From Rhabdophis nuchalis (lineage: Eukaryota > Chordata > Lepidosauria > Squamata > Natricidae): a stretch of DNA of 64,000 nucleotides. The notes under the pieces were generated by a model. The model had not been told where the DNA came from. It was given only the letters and a program-made list of their open reading frames with translations, and did no database searches. Below, in pieces: positions 1 to 10,780 of this stretch. The position numbers and the translations under genes were made by a program. The DNA lies in NCBI GenBank assembly GCA_039707465.1, contig CM077645.1:147184503-147248502 (forward strand), in the 5' to 3' direction. Numbering within the stretch: the first letter of the stretch is position 1; every line of letters starts with the position of its first letter.

Positions 1-488
1 TATTTCTAAATAATCTGTATAACATCTGGCTGGATCCCACCTGATAATTGCACAGATGGTGGATCAATTTCTTTGTAGGGAAAGGTTATAAACTATCATG
101 ACATAAGGAAGGCCCTAAAACCCGTAGTCATTCAGTCTTGTCAGGATTAAATGAAAGCCTATTCTTCCTCATCCAGACCTGAAGTGTCTCCAGGCACTGA
201 GAAAGCATCGTGATGACATCATTTGGACAACCCAGGGCAGAGCTGATATTTCATGTCCATGCTGATGGATGACCTAACTCAACAGTTTCATGACAATGTT
301 AAATGGAACAAGAATAAAGCTGTTAACCCTGTGAAGTAGTTGAGACAAGAAACACAAGTAGAAATATTGGCTTTTACATACCAGTTGTCCAATCTGCGGC
401 TCTCCCTCCTGACTGCCAAGTTCATTCTCACAAAGCATCACAAGAACCAAGCCCTGGACTTCCTTCCCCTCTACCAGACTGACTAAAA
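1..488. other. Unannotated AT-rich DNA
   Basis: I see no coding region, RNA gene or recognisable repeat here. The sequence is ordinary AT-rich vertebrate intergenic or intronic DNA leading into the first inverted-repeat element. Confidence 0.5.
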
Positions 489-560
489 CATGGGTGTCAA
501 ACTCAAAAGAGTCACATTGCCATCACATGACATATGTTTTCCCCCAGTTTGACACCCCTG
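489..560. mobile_element. Short hAT-like MITE (GTCAAACTC family)
   Basis: The left end reads CATGGGTGTCAAACTC and the right end GTTTGACACCCCTG, so the termini are inverted repeats. The element is only 72 bp and has no coding capacity. If the neighbouring element at 564-797 is removed, the flanks are GACTAAAA and AACTAAAC, a decayed 8-bp duplication with 6 of 8 matches. The same ends recur at 19178, 28186, 29188, 48336 and 52722. The 8-bp duplication size points to the hAT superfamily; the family name is not known to me. Confidence 0.7.
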
Positions 561-563
561 AAC

Positions 564-797
564 CAGTGGTGAAATTCTATTTTTTTTATTACCGGTTCTG
601 TGACAGTGGCTCGCTGGGCGTGGCAGGGGAAGGATACTGCAAAATCTCAATTCCCACCCCACTCTGGGGCCAGCCAGAGGTGGCATTTTCTGGTTCTCCA
701 AACTACTCAAAATTTCCACTACCGGTTCTCTGAACTACTCAAAATTTCCACTATCGGTTCTCCAGAACCTGTCAGAACCTGCTGGATTTCACCGCTG
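564..797. mobile_element. hAT-like MITE (GGTGAAATTC / GGTGGGTTTC family)
   Basis: The termini CAGTGGTGAAATTC and GGATTTCACCGCTG are inverted repeats. A perfect 8-bp duplication, CCCTGAAC, flanks the element at 556-563 and 798-805. The duplicated target contains the last bases of the older element at 489-560, so this copy landed on that element's right end and is younger. No coding capacity. Confidence 0.85.
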
Positions 798-805
798 CCC
801 TGAAC

Positions 806-1331
806 TAAACTGATCTCGAAAGAAGGACAACAATGCAAAAGTATGTTTCCTGCTCCTAATCTAACCCCTCCATCATTGGGAACCATCATTGACAGTATTG
901 AAAATTGCCAAGAGGTCAAGGAAGGCCAAAATGGATATACTATCCTCATCCCAAGACCACAAAAGGTCAATCAGTGCCATAAGTACTATGGCCCAGTTTG
1001 AAACTCCACTGTTACACGTCCAGGTAATCCACTTCTTCCATAGTTCTTCTGAACAACCATTCTTAAAAAGGGGATGGTTGAAAACAGGACAAAGATGGGT
1101 GAACAAACATTATATAAGCTACCCCATCTTTCCATCCTTGGGAGATGTTTTTCTAATGCAGAAAGACTGGGAAAAACAGTAATGAAACACAAAGTGTTTG
1201 GGTGCATGACACAGTGTGCATGATCAATAAAACACTCCATTTTATGAATTATTTAGAATTATATGACATCTATTTTTAAAGATAAAAAAAGAAATATCAC
1301 CATATATTTGACCAGTCAGTATGCACAGTGT
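806..1331. other. Unannotated AT-rich DNA
   Basis: Short open frames on both strands overlap one another and have no recognisable motif. No repeat ends or RNA gene are visible. Confidence 0.45.
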
Positions 1332-1447
1332 CAGGAGTGTTCAACCTTGGCAACTTTAAGATCTGTGGACTTCAATGCCCGGAATTACCCAGCCAGCCAT
1401 TAGTTGAAGTCCACAGATCTTAAAGTTGCAGAGGTTGGACACTCCTG
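1332..1447. mobile_element. Palindromic MITE
   Basis: The two halves are near-perfect reverse complements. They begin CAGGAGTGTTCAACC and end GGTTGGACACTCCTG, and share an inner arm with GACTTCAA / TTGAAGTC. The transcript of either strand would fold into one long hairpin. Related palindromes lie at 10638 and 44880. No convincing 8-bp target duplication remains (4 of 8 matches). Confidence 0.75.
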
Positions 1448-2391
1448 CAGTATATTATGCTGTGCTACATTAGTTATCTGAGACTAAAATATCAAGAAAT
1501 GAAAACCAAGACCATAGTATTCCAAGCCATCTTTCTTTCCACAATACTTTATGGCGGTATGATTTGGTTTAGGACTATGTAATTCTTGAGGAAATCTGTT
1601 GATGTACCTAAAATTATCTGCAGCAAATGACAGCTTGCCTAGAAGAAATACAAGTTTAAAAAACGATCAATCTCACAAAGATAAAAATAGTGAATTACCA
1701 TCATGGTATTATGTTGAAGATGAAACTATCTAACTTTGTTTTTCTGCTATGTCACTCCAGCTTTTGACTATTTGTTTCCTTAGGCAGTTCATTCTACACT
1801 TTTTCTAAAGAGAGGATGATCATTTATATTAAACTATCTCTGCAGAGAATTGAGAAAAGAAAAGAAAATCTATCTGCTTCTCCAAGGGTAATTGGAAATA
1901 TTATCCACATCCCAAGGGACAGGCTTCTTAATAAATACGATTTTATTTCATCTCTCAATTTCTGCATGCCTTTTATTTATACTGAGAATAAAAATGCTAA
2001 CCATCTTTGAGAGATCGAGAGCCACAACTTCTGATATTGTTTCTGCCTGAAGAACTATAATCATCAGAATGTGTCAGCTACTTCTGTGACTATTTCTAAA
2101 ATTTATCTCTCTTATTAAAGGAATAAGCTGTTGCTTGAACAATATATTGATATTCCAGCACATTTAAGACTCTCAATGTTTAGTCTCCAAAAACATTTCT
2201 TCGTATCATGGGATATTGAAGAAATGACTGCCTCAAAACAAGATCTCTTTAAATGATAAGCCAGTTCTCTGAAAACAAAAGTTTTGAACATTTTTATTGA
2301 AAAGATTGCTAGAAATGTTTGGTAGAAATTGGTAGAAACCAAGTTGGACATGATTCTGTACTCATGTATGCATTCATGCTTACAATATATA
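1448..2391. other. Unannotated AT-rich DNA
   Basis: No supported gene or repeat. A 64-codon frame at 1816-2010 has no recognisable motif and is no longer than chance allows. Confidence 0.45.
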
Positions 2392-2738
2392 GGTAGTCCT
2401 CAATTTACAACAGTTCATTTAGTGACCATTCAAAGCTACAATGGCACTGGAAAAAGTGACTTACGACCATTTCTCACACTTGTGACCATTGCAGCCTCCC
2501 CGTGGGCATGTGATCAAAATTACAATGCTTGGCAACTGCTTCATATTTATAACAGTTGCAGTGTCCCAGGGTCATGTGATCAAATTTTGCAATGGGGAAG
2601 CCAGATTCATTTAACAACTGCGTTACTAACTTAACCACTGTAGTGATTCACTAAACAACTGTGCCAAGAAATGTCGTAAAGCTCGCTTAACAGCAGAAAT
2701 GTTGGGCTCAATCGTGGTCATATGTCAAGGACTTCCCG
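2392..2738. mobile_element. Tc1/mariner-like MITE (GTAGTCCTCGACTTAC family)
   Basis: The left end is GGTAGTCCTCAATTTAC and the right end is its diverged inverse, with TA on both sides. The interior carries blocks shared with copies at 28742, 30315, 30773 and 45144, for example the CAGATTCATTTAACAAC region. TA flanks and the length suggest a Tc1/mariner-mobilised non-autonomous element. No coding capacity. Confidence 0.7.
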
Positions 2739-3085
2739 TAATAATTTTCCTTTGACCAGGAGTTCAAGGCAAGATGCATATTTCTTTCTCCAATTTTTCC
2801 TGGCAAGAATGATTGGTCTAAAGTCATCACCATGACAGAAGATGGACTTGAACTGGAATTTCTCCAGTACTACTTCAACAGCTGAATTACTGGTTCCTCA
2901 AACCACTTGTAATTTGAGATGTAAGCCTTGCACCATAATCACTTAAGAATAAAATTTTTAGAGACTGCTGCCCCACTTGTATAAACCCTGAGAAAATTGA
3001 ATAATAGAGAGTTGTCTGATCATCACCAGTGATGGTCAGACATGCATATTTCATGTACAAAACCAGCAACTATGTGGATTTTGGT

Positions 3086-3225
3086 CAGTGGTGGGATTCA
3101 GCCAGTTCGCACCACTTTTTGGGAGAACCAGTTCTTAACTTTCTGAGCAGTTTGGTGAACTGGTTGTTGGAAGAAATCATTAGGCGGAGAGAACAAGTTG
3201 TTAAATTATTTGAATCCTACCACTA
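3086..3225. mobile_element. hAT-like MITE (GGTGGGATTC family)
   Basis: Starts CAGTGGTGGGATTC and ends GAATCCTACCACTA. The flanks ATTTTGGT and ATTCCAGT agree at only 5 of 8 positions, so the target duplication is decayed. It belongs with the larger group at 564, 33908, 50871 and 60774. Confidence 0.65.
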
Positions 3226-3955
3226 ATTCCAGTTATTGTTTGACTGAAATTCCCTCACTAGTAGCCATGATCCTTTGGAGCGATGGTAACACAAAGGTGA
3301 TGTCCATTCCCATGTTAGTATGCTATGTTGCTTGTCATCCTGGAATCTCACTGTCTGCAATTGAGACAATATACAGCATCTAACAGAGTTAATAAAAGTT
3401 CAGGTAACAAGTTTAGGATTAATTTACAGTTCAATGTATTATTGCATTATGCAAATGCAGACAATTAAGTAACCAGGTTAAGTACACTGTATAAGGCTAG
3501 CATTTGGTGTGTTTGGGCCAATTGATGTACCCTACCTCACCTCCTCCATTCCTCTAAACTGTTGGCTGTGTTATTATGATGGAGTGTGCAGCCGAAACAG
3601 AAACAGGGAGGATTGTCAACAGTAGCATTGTAATTTCCCAATGAGGAGGCAGTACATTCCAGAGAGAGGCACAAGAGGCAAGAGGCTGCACCTAGGGAGT
3701 GTCATTTAATGGTGTGCAAAATTAATTTTTGCAATTTTTTTCAGTGAGGGGATTCTAAAAATATGTGTTTTTACACCAAGAATTCAAATCTGCTGTTATT
3801 TTTGCAGTTGCACAAAGTTTGGCTTGTATGGCAAATCCATAGCCCTGATGGCCTGGGAAAGCAAAGGTGCAGGTTAGCCACACCCTAGAATCTCTCAAGG
3901 TGTATCTGTTAGATTAGCAGATTATAGCTTTTGTGTTACAAAGACCTGTCTATTA
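3226..3955. other. Unannotated DNA
   Basis: Nothing supported. No long frame, transposon ends or RNA gene were recognised. Confidence 0.45.
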
Positions 3956-4074
3956 AAAGGTAAAGGTTTCCCTGTCAGTCATGTCCGACTCTAGGGCATA
4001 GTGCTCATCTCCATTTCTTGAACAAGGGAGCCAGTATTCGAAGACAATTTCCATGGTCATGTGGCCAGCATGTC
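3956..4074 (-). mobile_element. 3' fragment of a Sauria-type SINE
   Basis: The plus strand reads AAGGTAAAGGTTTCCCT and then GTCCGACTCTAGGGC. This is the reverse complement of the 3' part of the full SINE at 51853-52204, including its ACCTTT-type tail. The tRNA-like head is missing. The fragment stops where an inverted-repeat element begins at 4075. Confidence 0.75.
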
Positions 4075-4213
4075 CAGGGGTGGGTTCCTGCCAGTTCTAA
4101 TCTCTTCTATAGAAGAGGTTCCACAAATCTACAGTGCCATTTAGAACCTGTTCCAGCTCCCTCCCCCCGCCCATCCACCTGAACCGGATAGAACTGGCTG
4201 AATTGCACCACTG
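4075..4213. mobile_element. hAT-like MITE, shorter relative of the 4431 element
   Basis: Starts CAGGGGTGGGTTCC and shares its first ~110 bp, including the CTTCTATAGAAGAGG block, with the elements at 4431 and 18640. It then ends abruptly at GAATTGCACCACTG. The flanks do not match as a target duplication, so it may be a deletion derivative or a fragment. Confidence 0.6.
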
Positions 4214-4430
4214 CTTTGTGGGTGTGTGGAAGAGGTGGTGGGATTTAACCTGTGACATTTTATTGCTATCTTTCACCTGGAGTCACAGTGTGTGAGCTGG
4301 GTAGTTATATGAATTTGTTTAATAAATAACAAAAAAGCATTGGTAGTTCTCCCTCCCACTTCACGCATCTTTCTATATTTGCAAGATATTAACTGGACAA
4401 CCTGACGAGGATAATTCTATCTCTAAACAC

Positions 4431-4863
4431 CAGGGGTGTGTTCCTGCCAGTTCTAACTCTTCTATAGAAGAGGTTCCACAAATCTACAGTGCTGTTTAGA
4501 ACCCGTTCCAGCTCCCTCCCCCCGCCCATCCACATATCATCAAGATGAAGAGAGAGAGGAGGAATTCTGGGAGTTGAAGTCCACAAGTCTTAAAGCTGTT
4601 AAGTTAGAATACCCCTGGGGTTTTTTTTTCTAAGGGGTTAGGGGTGCAAGGGTCTTGTAATTTGACAGCTTTAACACTTGTATGCTTCAAATGCCAGAGT
4701 TTCTGAGCCAACATTTTGGTTGCTAAGCAAGAGCGTTGTTAAGTGAGCTCACCACATTTTACAAGTTGGCCATGCCCACACAGTCACATGCCCGGCAAGT
4801 CACTCCCACAAAGCAGGCCACACCGACAGAAGAGGTTCTAAAAATTTTTGAAACCCACCACTA
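4431..4863. mobile_element. hAT-like MITE, 433 bp
   Basis: Begins CAGGGGTGTGTTCC, ends GAAACCCACCACTA, and is flanked by a perfect 8-bp duplication CTAAACAC at 4423-4430 and 4864-4871. It is full-length relative to the copy at 18640-19105. The interior includes GGGAGTTGAAGTCCAC, which is also present in the palindromic MITEs at 10638 and 44880. That suggests an older nested insertion or shared ancestry. No coding capacity. Confidence 0.88.
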
Positions 4864-4871
4864 CTAAACAC

Positions 4872-6433
4872 CTTATCCAATCCCACGTTGCATATTAGGA
4901 AGACTGGTTATTTTCTTGCTGACACGTGGAAGGGTAAATAAAAAAAGAAGAATCCACCAAGATCTTTCTTTAACTAGGACTGCAAAAGATACATAAGGAC
5001 AGCATCCTTCACCAACCTCCTAAAGGAGGCATCATAATTTATGCTGGCTTATTTTTCTGCTTGATTCAGGACTGGCAACTAGCACCAGTGGCCACGAAAA
5101 TGAGATATAAGGATTAGGGTTGTTAGGTTTGTTTGCTTTTGGCATTTTGCTGCAGTTGCAAAGCATGAAACAGTCACAGAGGTTGAACGAATCTTTGTGT
5201 TTGTCATCAGGTGACTTTTATATTTCAGTTTATCTCTCTGCTTATGCAACGATAAAGCATTATAAAAGAAAATTTTGATAAACAGGCAATTTTGACTCTT
5301 TTCTTTCCTATAGTGGATATCTCCAGATAGCTTGGACTAGTTCCTATATAGCTCCTACAGCTAGTATAATTAAGGGCAGGTATTATGGGATTGTGCCTGT
5401 GGCAATTTATTTTATTTTTAATATACAATTTTACAGAGAAGCAATGCATTCTTCATCCAGTCCACCATTAAGCTTCTCTCGTCCTGGAATGAAACTCCTC
5501 TGAAATCATTTTTGAGAGGAAGCTACAGATTGGGTAACTACGGTAGTAAGGGCAGAAGTCTTGGTAGGAAATAAAGCAATGCTTCTGAATGGAAGTTGAA
5601 TGCAGGGGCTGAACTGTTTTGCTGGACTCTTCCACTTTCATCCATTCATGCGAGATGGATAGCCTCAGGCCTAAAATGAATTTAACAACCTCTTCATTTT
5701 TTTTCAAATAGGGGAGAGGACACTCAGTAACTGATGAGGCTCATCACCTTTTTGTTAATAATGTACACACACACACACACACACACATACACAGATTTTC
5801 CAATTTCCAGTAGCATATACCATGTCTGAAAGCAGTTTGAAACATTCTCACTTCCATCCTTTTAATAGTAAATGCTGAATTTCCTATATGGTAATGGATG
5901 AGATTCATGCCATTAAAAACATCTATCATAAAGGTTCAAGGATGCATGAATGGCCTGTAAAGCTGGCTCTATCAATGCCATAGGGTGATTGTGTTCCATC
6001 TAAAGGATAGTGCTTTCTCAGAGAGAGAGAAAACAATGTTGTCTTGTGTAAACTTCAGATAACAAGGAAATTATCTACAAATAATGCAAAAAATTCCTTG
6101 TCAGATTTTTGTGGACAGGATTATGAACTTATATTTCTTAATGACACTGTTCTCTATCCTACAACCTTCCAGATTTTGGGGGGGAATATATATCCCATTA
6201 TCACCAGTCAACACAGAGACACATGTTTTCAGAAAGATGCAGAATAAGTTACATTAAACATTACAGAGAAAAAAGACAAACTGGACATCATTTTGTAAGG
6301 ATGGTCTGCCTATTGACTGATGAGACATCACTGATGTAGGGAGGAAAGCTTCTTTAAAACCCAATATTGTACTGCTTTATTTAAAACCATGTCCGTTCAA
6401 CTTACTGTTGCCTGATTCTCTCCCAGGTCAGCA
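4872..6433. other. Unannotated AT-rich DNA with a CA repeat
   Basis: No supported gene. Frames of 60-80 codons on the minus strand (5225-5449, 5468-5707) have no motif. A CA microsatellite is listed separately. Confidence 0.45.
5763..5788. repeat. (AC)n microsatellite
   Basis: About 13 uninterrupted AC units, followed by ATACAC. Simple sequence with no associated gene. Confidence 0.95.
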
Positions 6434-6558
6434 TTAGTATTCAGCGGGTCCTCTCCAGTAGCGGGGGCTGTGGGAGGCTCCACCCACCCGCCCCGATGTA
6501 ATGCGCAACCTTTACCTTCGCTCACATTTGATAGGGAAGGTAAGTAAATCCCGCCATT
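6434..6558. mobile_element. Degraded hAT-like MITE
   Basis: The run from TATTCAGC through GGAGGCTCC to AAATCCCGCC follows the order of the intact 145-bp element at 17790-17934, but both ends are eroded and no target duplication is visible. Identified only by resemblance to that copy. Confidence 0.45.
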
Positions 6559-6635
6559 GGGACAGGTGTGTACTTTTCTAAGTAAGGCACTGAATTGTAA
6601 TCCCTTACTTTTATTGTGTAAGAATGCCTCTAGAG

Positions 6636-7007
6636 CCGTGATGGCGAACCTATGGCACGGGTGCCACAGGTGGCATGTGGAACCATTTCTTAGGGCATGC
6701 GAGGCATTGCCCTGTCAGCTCCAGCACGCTTGTGTGTGCTGGCCAGCTGATTTAGGCCTTCTTTTGAGGCCATTTTTCTCCTTGTGGAGGCTTCAGAGAA
6801 GCTGCTGAAGCCTCTGGAGGTGGGGGGGAGGCTGTTTTCACCCTCCCCAGGCTCCTAGAAAGCCTCTGGAGCCCAGGGAGGGCGAAAAAAGTGCACCAAA
6901 AGGAGGGGGTCGCGCACATAGCATTATGGGTGTGGCACGCCCACGCACGGTCCCCCTGCGCTCCCCCCGCTTTTGGCACGCGAGCCAAAAAAGGTTAGCC
7001 ATCACTG
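6636..7007. mobile_element. hAT-like MITE (GATGGCGAACC family)
   Basis: Ends CCGTGATGGCGAACC and GGTTAGCCATCACTG are inverted repeats. They are flanked by a perfect 8-bp duplication, CTCTAGAG, at 6628-6635 and 7008-7015. The GC-rich interior has no coding signal; a short frame across it is incidental. A second family member is at 47262-47759. Confidence 0.9.
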
Positions 7008-7316
7008 CTCTAGAGTATTCAGTAGATTCAAACCAATAAGTAATGCTTGAGGTTAGTGCTTTGATAGCTTACCATTTACTATTTTTAATTTTAAAAAAAT
7101 CTAAAATAAGTAAAATCAAATAGGGCATGGTGCCAAGTAGGTTTCAAAGGAGGCACATCTATCTCCATTGGACCTGCATTGACTCCCATACAAAGGGATC
7201 CTGCATATTTCAGTATTCCCTGCTTAAGTCACGCCTCTATCCATAAATTATTCTTCCTGAAGTTGAGCTGTCCCATTTCATCTTTATAGCAACCTTTTGA
7301 TTTAAAGTAGGCTAAG

Positions 7317-7363
7317 GGAGGAGGAGGAGAAGAGGAGGAGGAGGAGAGGAGGAGGAGGAGGCT
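7317..7363. repeat. (GGA)n purine tract
   Basis: An almost pure GGA/GAG repeat of about 45 bp directly next to the 3' end of the BovB-like LINE fragment. It may be the remains of that element's simple-sequence tail or an independent microsatellite. Confidence 0.9.
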
Positions 7364-7373
7364 ATCCATTCAA

Positions 7374-8010
7374 TCATGTCCGTACTTTGAGTTTTTCTAT
7401 GTTCTGGCTGGTGTCAGCTTTGATGGTGCCCAGTGTCCTTTGGCAGCCTGGTTTCCTTTTATCTCTAACTCTTCCCAACACAATTGCTTTCTCCAGTGAA
7501 TTCCCCCACATGACAAGACCAAAATAAATGAGACAGTTTTGTGATTTTTCCTTCCTGGTGTTATGCACTCCAGCCTTGCTGTCCAAAGAATATGCAGGAG
7601 CCTTCTCCACCATGACAGCTTAAATGGGTTGATTTTCTTCCTGTCTTGCCCTTTTAAGGCCCAACTTTCATAACCATAGGTAGCTACAGGGAGCACAATA
7701 GAGCGAACCAACCTACCTTTGATGTCCTTGGTTTTCCATATTTGGCTCATGTTCATCATTGTTGTTCGACCAAGCACAATCTGAGGTTTTATTTTTAGAT
7801 TGCACTCACTGCATTGAGCGATCTGCGACCCTAGGAATGTGAATTTTCCCACGCATTCTCTCTCCTCACCACCAATTTCTGTTTTGATTTTTCCATTCCT
7901 TGCAGTGGTCATGAGCTTGGTCTTTTTGTTGTTCAGAAAGAGACCAAAATTCTCACTTTCTTCTTTGATTTTTCTTAATCAGACGTTCCGAGCCTTCTTT
8001 GGTTTCTGAG
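7374..8010 (-). pseudogene. RTE/BovB-like LINE, reverse-transcriptase C-terminal fragment
   Basis: Minus-strand translation resembles the region after the catalytic core of RTE/BovB reverse transcriptases. It contains FTFLGSQI, the motif VLPVATYGYESWALK and a WWRRLLHILWTAR block. The C-terminal part (GNSLEKAIVLG) lies in a different frame (7374-7613) from the upstream part (7397-7912), so there is at least one frameshift. The endonuclease and catalytic RT motifs are absent, making this a 5'-truncated, broken copy. BovB is common in squamates and its 3' end matches the Sauria SINE tail class. I am confident of the RTE family and less sure of BovB itself. Confidence 0.8.
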
Positions 8011-8052
8011 AGAAGCGTTGATGAGTGTTAGGATATTCAGCCTTATATTGGG

Positions 8053-8053
8053 T

Positions 8054-8096
<43 letters not shown>

Positions 8097-10535
8097 TTTT
8101 TCATATTTATAACCCGCACCCATCTCACCACAAAGGGACTCGGGGCGGCGTACAGAAAATTAAATCAATTACACACAAATACAGGGATAATTAAGGGCCT
8201 GTGTTAACACCATTTTAGAATCCTCATTTGAACTGGCGATGTTGGGGTTACGCAAGGTCGGCTAGTTGGAACAGGTGCGTCTTAAGACACTTGCGGAAGA
8301 GGCGGAGGTCAGCAATGGTATGGAGTTCAGGGGGTAGGTCGTTCCAAAGGGTTGGTCCTGCCACAGAGAAGGCTCTCCCCCTGGGCGCCGCCAATCGGCA
8401 TTGTCCGATCGACGGCACCCTGAGGAGACCCTCTCTGTGAGAGCGTATCGGTCCAAGGGATGTATGGGGCAGGAGGCGGTCTTGCATGTAACTAGGTCCC
8501 GAGCCATGGAGCGTTTTGAAGATGATCGTTAGAACCTTGAAGCGCACCCGAAAGACCACAGGAAGCAAGTGGAGCTCGCGTAGGACAGGTGTTATATGGG
8601 AGTATTTGGGCGCTCCCGTAATTATCCGCGCGGCCGTATTCTGGACTAACTGCAGTCTTCGGATGCACCTCAAGGGAAGCCCCATGTAGAGAGCATTGCA
8701 ATAGTCAAGTCGAGACGTGACGAGTGCTTGAGTGACTGTGCGTAAGGCTCCCCGGTCCAGTAAGGGACGCAATTGGCGTATCAGGCGTACCTGAAGGAAC
8801 ATCCCCCTGGCCATGGCTGCCACATGGTCCTCCATAGTCAGCCGGGAGTCCAGTAGGACACTCAAATTGCGCGCCCTCTCCACGGGGGCCGGTGTTTCGC
8901 CCCCAATGGCCAGAGTTGGAATGATCTGGCTGAAACGGGGTGCCGGAAGCCACAGCCACTCAGTCTTGGACGGGTTGAGCCTGAGTTTGTTACTACCCAT
9001 CCAGATCCGAACGGCCTCCAAACACCGGGACATAACCTCAGCGGCATCATTGGGGTGGTCTGGGGTGGATATGTACAGCTGAGTATCATCAGCGTACAGA
9101 TGATATCCCACCCCGAAACCACGGATGATCTCACCCAGCGGCTTCATATATGTGTTAAACAGTAGGGGCGAGAGGACCGACCCCTGGGGCACCCCACATA
9201 TGAGGGGTCTCGAAGTCGACCTCTGCCCCCCTGCCAACACATATTGTGACCGACCAGAGAGGTAGGACGCGAACCACCGCAAAACGGTGCCTCCCAGCCC
9301 CAACCCCTCCAGTCGGCGCAGTAGGATACCATGGTCGATAGTATCAAAAGCCGCTGAGAGGTCTAACAGGACAAGGATAGAGGAAAATCCTCTATCCCGT
9401 GCCCTCCAGAGGTCATCAAACAACGCGACCAATGCCGTAAACCAAGGGGCCCAGGTGGTACGTCGCCGCAAGAGAGGCCGCAAGGGCGCGACTCGGTCCA
9501 AGGCTCCCGCGGCCGCACTTAACCATGCGGTCACTAAGTCCTCACCCGAGTCGCGGAGCAAGTCCACCGGAATTGGCCCAAGCTCCTTCTGGAACCTTAA
9601 TGGGTCCATCAGGAGCCTGGGACGGAACCATATAGGAATGTCTGGTTCCACCTCCTCACAGTGAGGTGTAGCGATCGGAAAGTCGAGCCGAAGGAGAGCG
9701 TGATCTGTCCATGGCAAGGGTGTGATGACTAAATCCCCTATTCCCAGATCACTACTCCACTGACCCGAGACAAAGATGAGATCCAGGGTGTGTCCGCTCT
9801 CATGAGTAAGGCCCAGAACTACCTGGGTCAGGTCCATGGCTGTCATGGAAGCCATGAACTCCCGAGCTGCACCAGAGGTCTTGCCTGCTGACGGCAGGTT
9901 AAAGTCCCCCATGACTAGAAGTCTGGGGGTCTCAACCGCCACCCCGGCTATAACCTCAAGCAGCTTGGGCAGGGCTGTTGTTGCATAGCGAGGAGCCAGG
10001 TATACAACTAACATGCCCAACTGCTTCCCTAGGCCCCACTTCACAAGGAGGGACTCGCACCCGGTTGTCTGAGGGACTGTGGTCTCCTTTGGCTCAAGAC
10101 CTTCCTTAACCATGATCGCCAGTCCGCCACCCCTCCCTAGGGCCCTGGGCTGATGGAAGGCCCGGTAACCTGGTGGGCACATTTCTACGAGGGGATGCCC
10201 TCCCTCGTGGCCCAACCAGGTTTCCGTAATGCCTACCAGGTCCGGGTCCCCCTCTGACACAAGATCATGTATGAGAGGGGCTTTTTGAACCACGGACCTG
10301 GCGTTGCATAGCATCAGTCCAAGGCCCTGGGTCTGTGGTTCTTGCTCACCTAGCTTGCGATGGGGATGAGGGGAGTTGGAGCGCGTGACCACCTGTAGAC
10401 ATCGGCCACGATCCTCCAACTGATGGCGACCATCCCCTCTCCCACCACCCCTGCCCCTCCCCAAGACCGTATTGATGGCAAATACCTCAGCGGGAACGAC
10501 CCCCCCTTCACCCCCCTCCGTCTCTTTACTTCCGC
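8053..10535 (-). mobile_element. CR1/L3-type LINE, copy A, 5'-truncated with internal deletion
   Basis: The element runs on the minus strand. Its 3' tail is the (TTTA)n run at 8053-8100 (plus-strand view) next to the conserved GGGACTCGGGGCGGCG 3' end found in all CR1 copies here. Similarity to copy B continues to about 10535, slightly upstream of the open frame. Relative to copy B it lacks about 738 bp across 9436, removing the linker and the first RT motifs. The 5' region and any ORF1 are missing. Confidence 0.88.
8248..10464 (-). CDS. CR1 ORF2-like protein with in-frame internal deletion (738 aa)
   Basis: The protein carries an APE-type endonuclease followed by a truncated reverse transcriptase. 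Endonuclease residues 50-265 show MLCNARSV, the TETW glutamate, GRGGG, VMGDFN and WTDH, all intact. After APWFT (about residue 343) the sequence jumps to ALVALFDDLW, which in copy B lies 246 residues further on. RT motif A (DLSAAFDT), [10 protein letters not shown] and YADD (residues 457-460) remain. The deletion removes the LLKKPSLDP and NYRPVSN blocks, which CR1 polymerases need for fingers function, so RT activity is unlikely. The frame has no stop codon despite the deletion. The first Met is not a family start; the true start lies further 5' and is lost. Confidence 0.8.
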   Translation of the reverse strand: MGRGRGGGRGDGRHQLEDRGRCLQVVTRSNSPHPHRKLGEQEPQTQGLGLMLCNARSVVQKAPLIHDLVSEGDPDLVGITETWLGHEGGHPLVEMCPPGYRAFHQPRALGRGGGLAIMVKEGLEPKETTVPQTTGCESLLVKWGLGKQLGMLVVYLAPRYATTALPKLLEVIAGVAVETPRLLVMGDFNLPSAGKTSGAAREFMASMTAMDLTQVVLGLTHESGHTLDLIFVSGQWSSDLGIGDLVITPLPWTDHALLRLDFPIATPHCEEVEPDIPIWFRPRLLMDPLRFQKELGPIPVDLLRDSGEDLVTAWLSAAAGALDRVAPLRPLLRRRTTWAPWFTALVALFDDLWRARDRGFSSILVLLDLSAAFDTIDHGILLRRLEGLGLGGTVLRWFASYLSGRSQYVLAGGQRSTSRPLICGVPQGSVLSPLLFNTYMKPLGEIIRGFGVGYHLYADDTQLYISTPDHPNDAAEVMSRCLEAVRIWMGSNKLRLNPSKTEWLWLPAPRFSQIIPTLAIGGETPAPVERARNLSVLLDSRLTMEDHVAAMARGMFLQVRLIRQLRPLLDRGALRTVTQALVTSRLDYCNALYMGLPLRCIRRLQLVQNTAARIITGAPKYSHITPVLRELHLLPVVFRVRFKVLTIIFKTLHGSGPSYMQDRLLPHTSLGPIRSHREGLLRVPSIGQCRLAAPRGRAFSVAGPTLWNDLPPELHTIADLRLFRKCLKTHLFQLADLA

Positions 10536-10637
10536 TTTTTACAATATATATGAGCCTATGTCCTTAAGAAGTTATGTAGCTTTAAGAAGTGTCTTAAATT
10601 CTGTTTGAATCTGATTGGCTGTGAGTATCAGCTATAC

Positions 10638-10772
10638 CAGGGGTCTGCAAAGTCGGCTCTTTTAAGACTGGTGGACTTCAGCTCCCAGAATTCCCCAGCC
10701 AGCTATGCTGGCTGGGGAACTCTGGGAGTTGAAGTCCACTAGTCTTAAAAGAGCTGACTTTGCAGACCCCTG
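10638..10772. mobile_element. Palindromic MITE with perfect 8-bp duplication
   Basis: A long, nearly perfect palindrome beginning CAGGGGTCTGCAAAG and ending CTTTGCAGACCCCTG, with AGCTATAC duplicated at 10630-10637 and 10773-10780. The arms are about 60 bp and the centre is CCAGCCAGCTATGCTGGCTGG. A transcript would fold into an uninterrupted hairpin. No coding capacity. Confidence 0.92.
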
Positions 10773-10780
10773 AGCTATAC

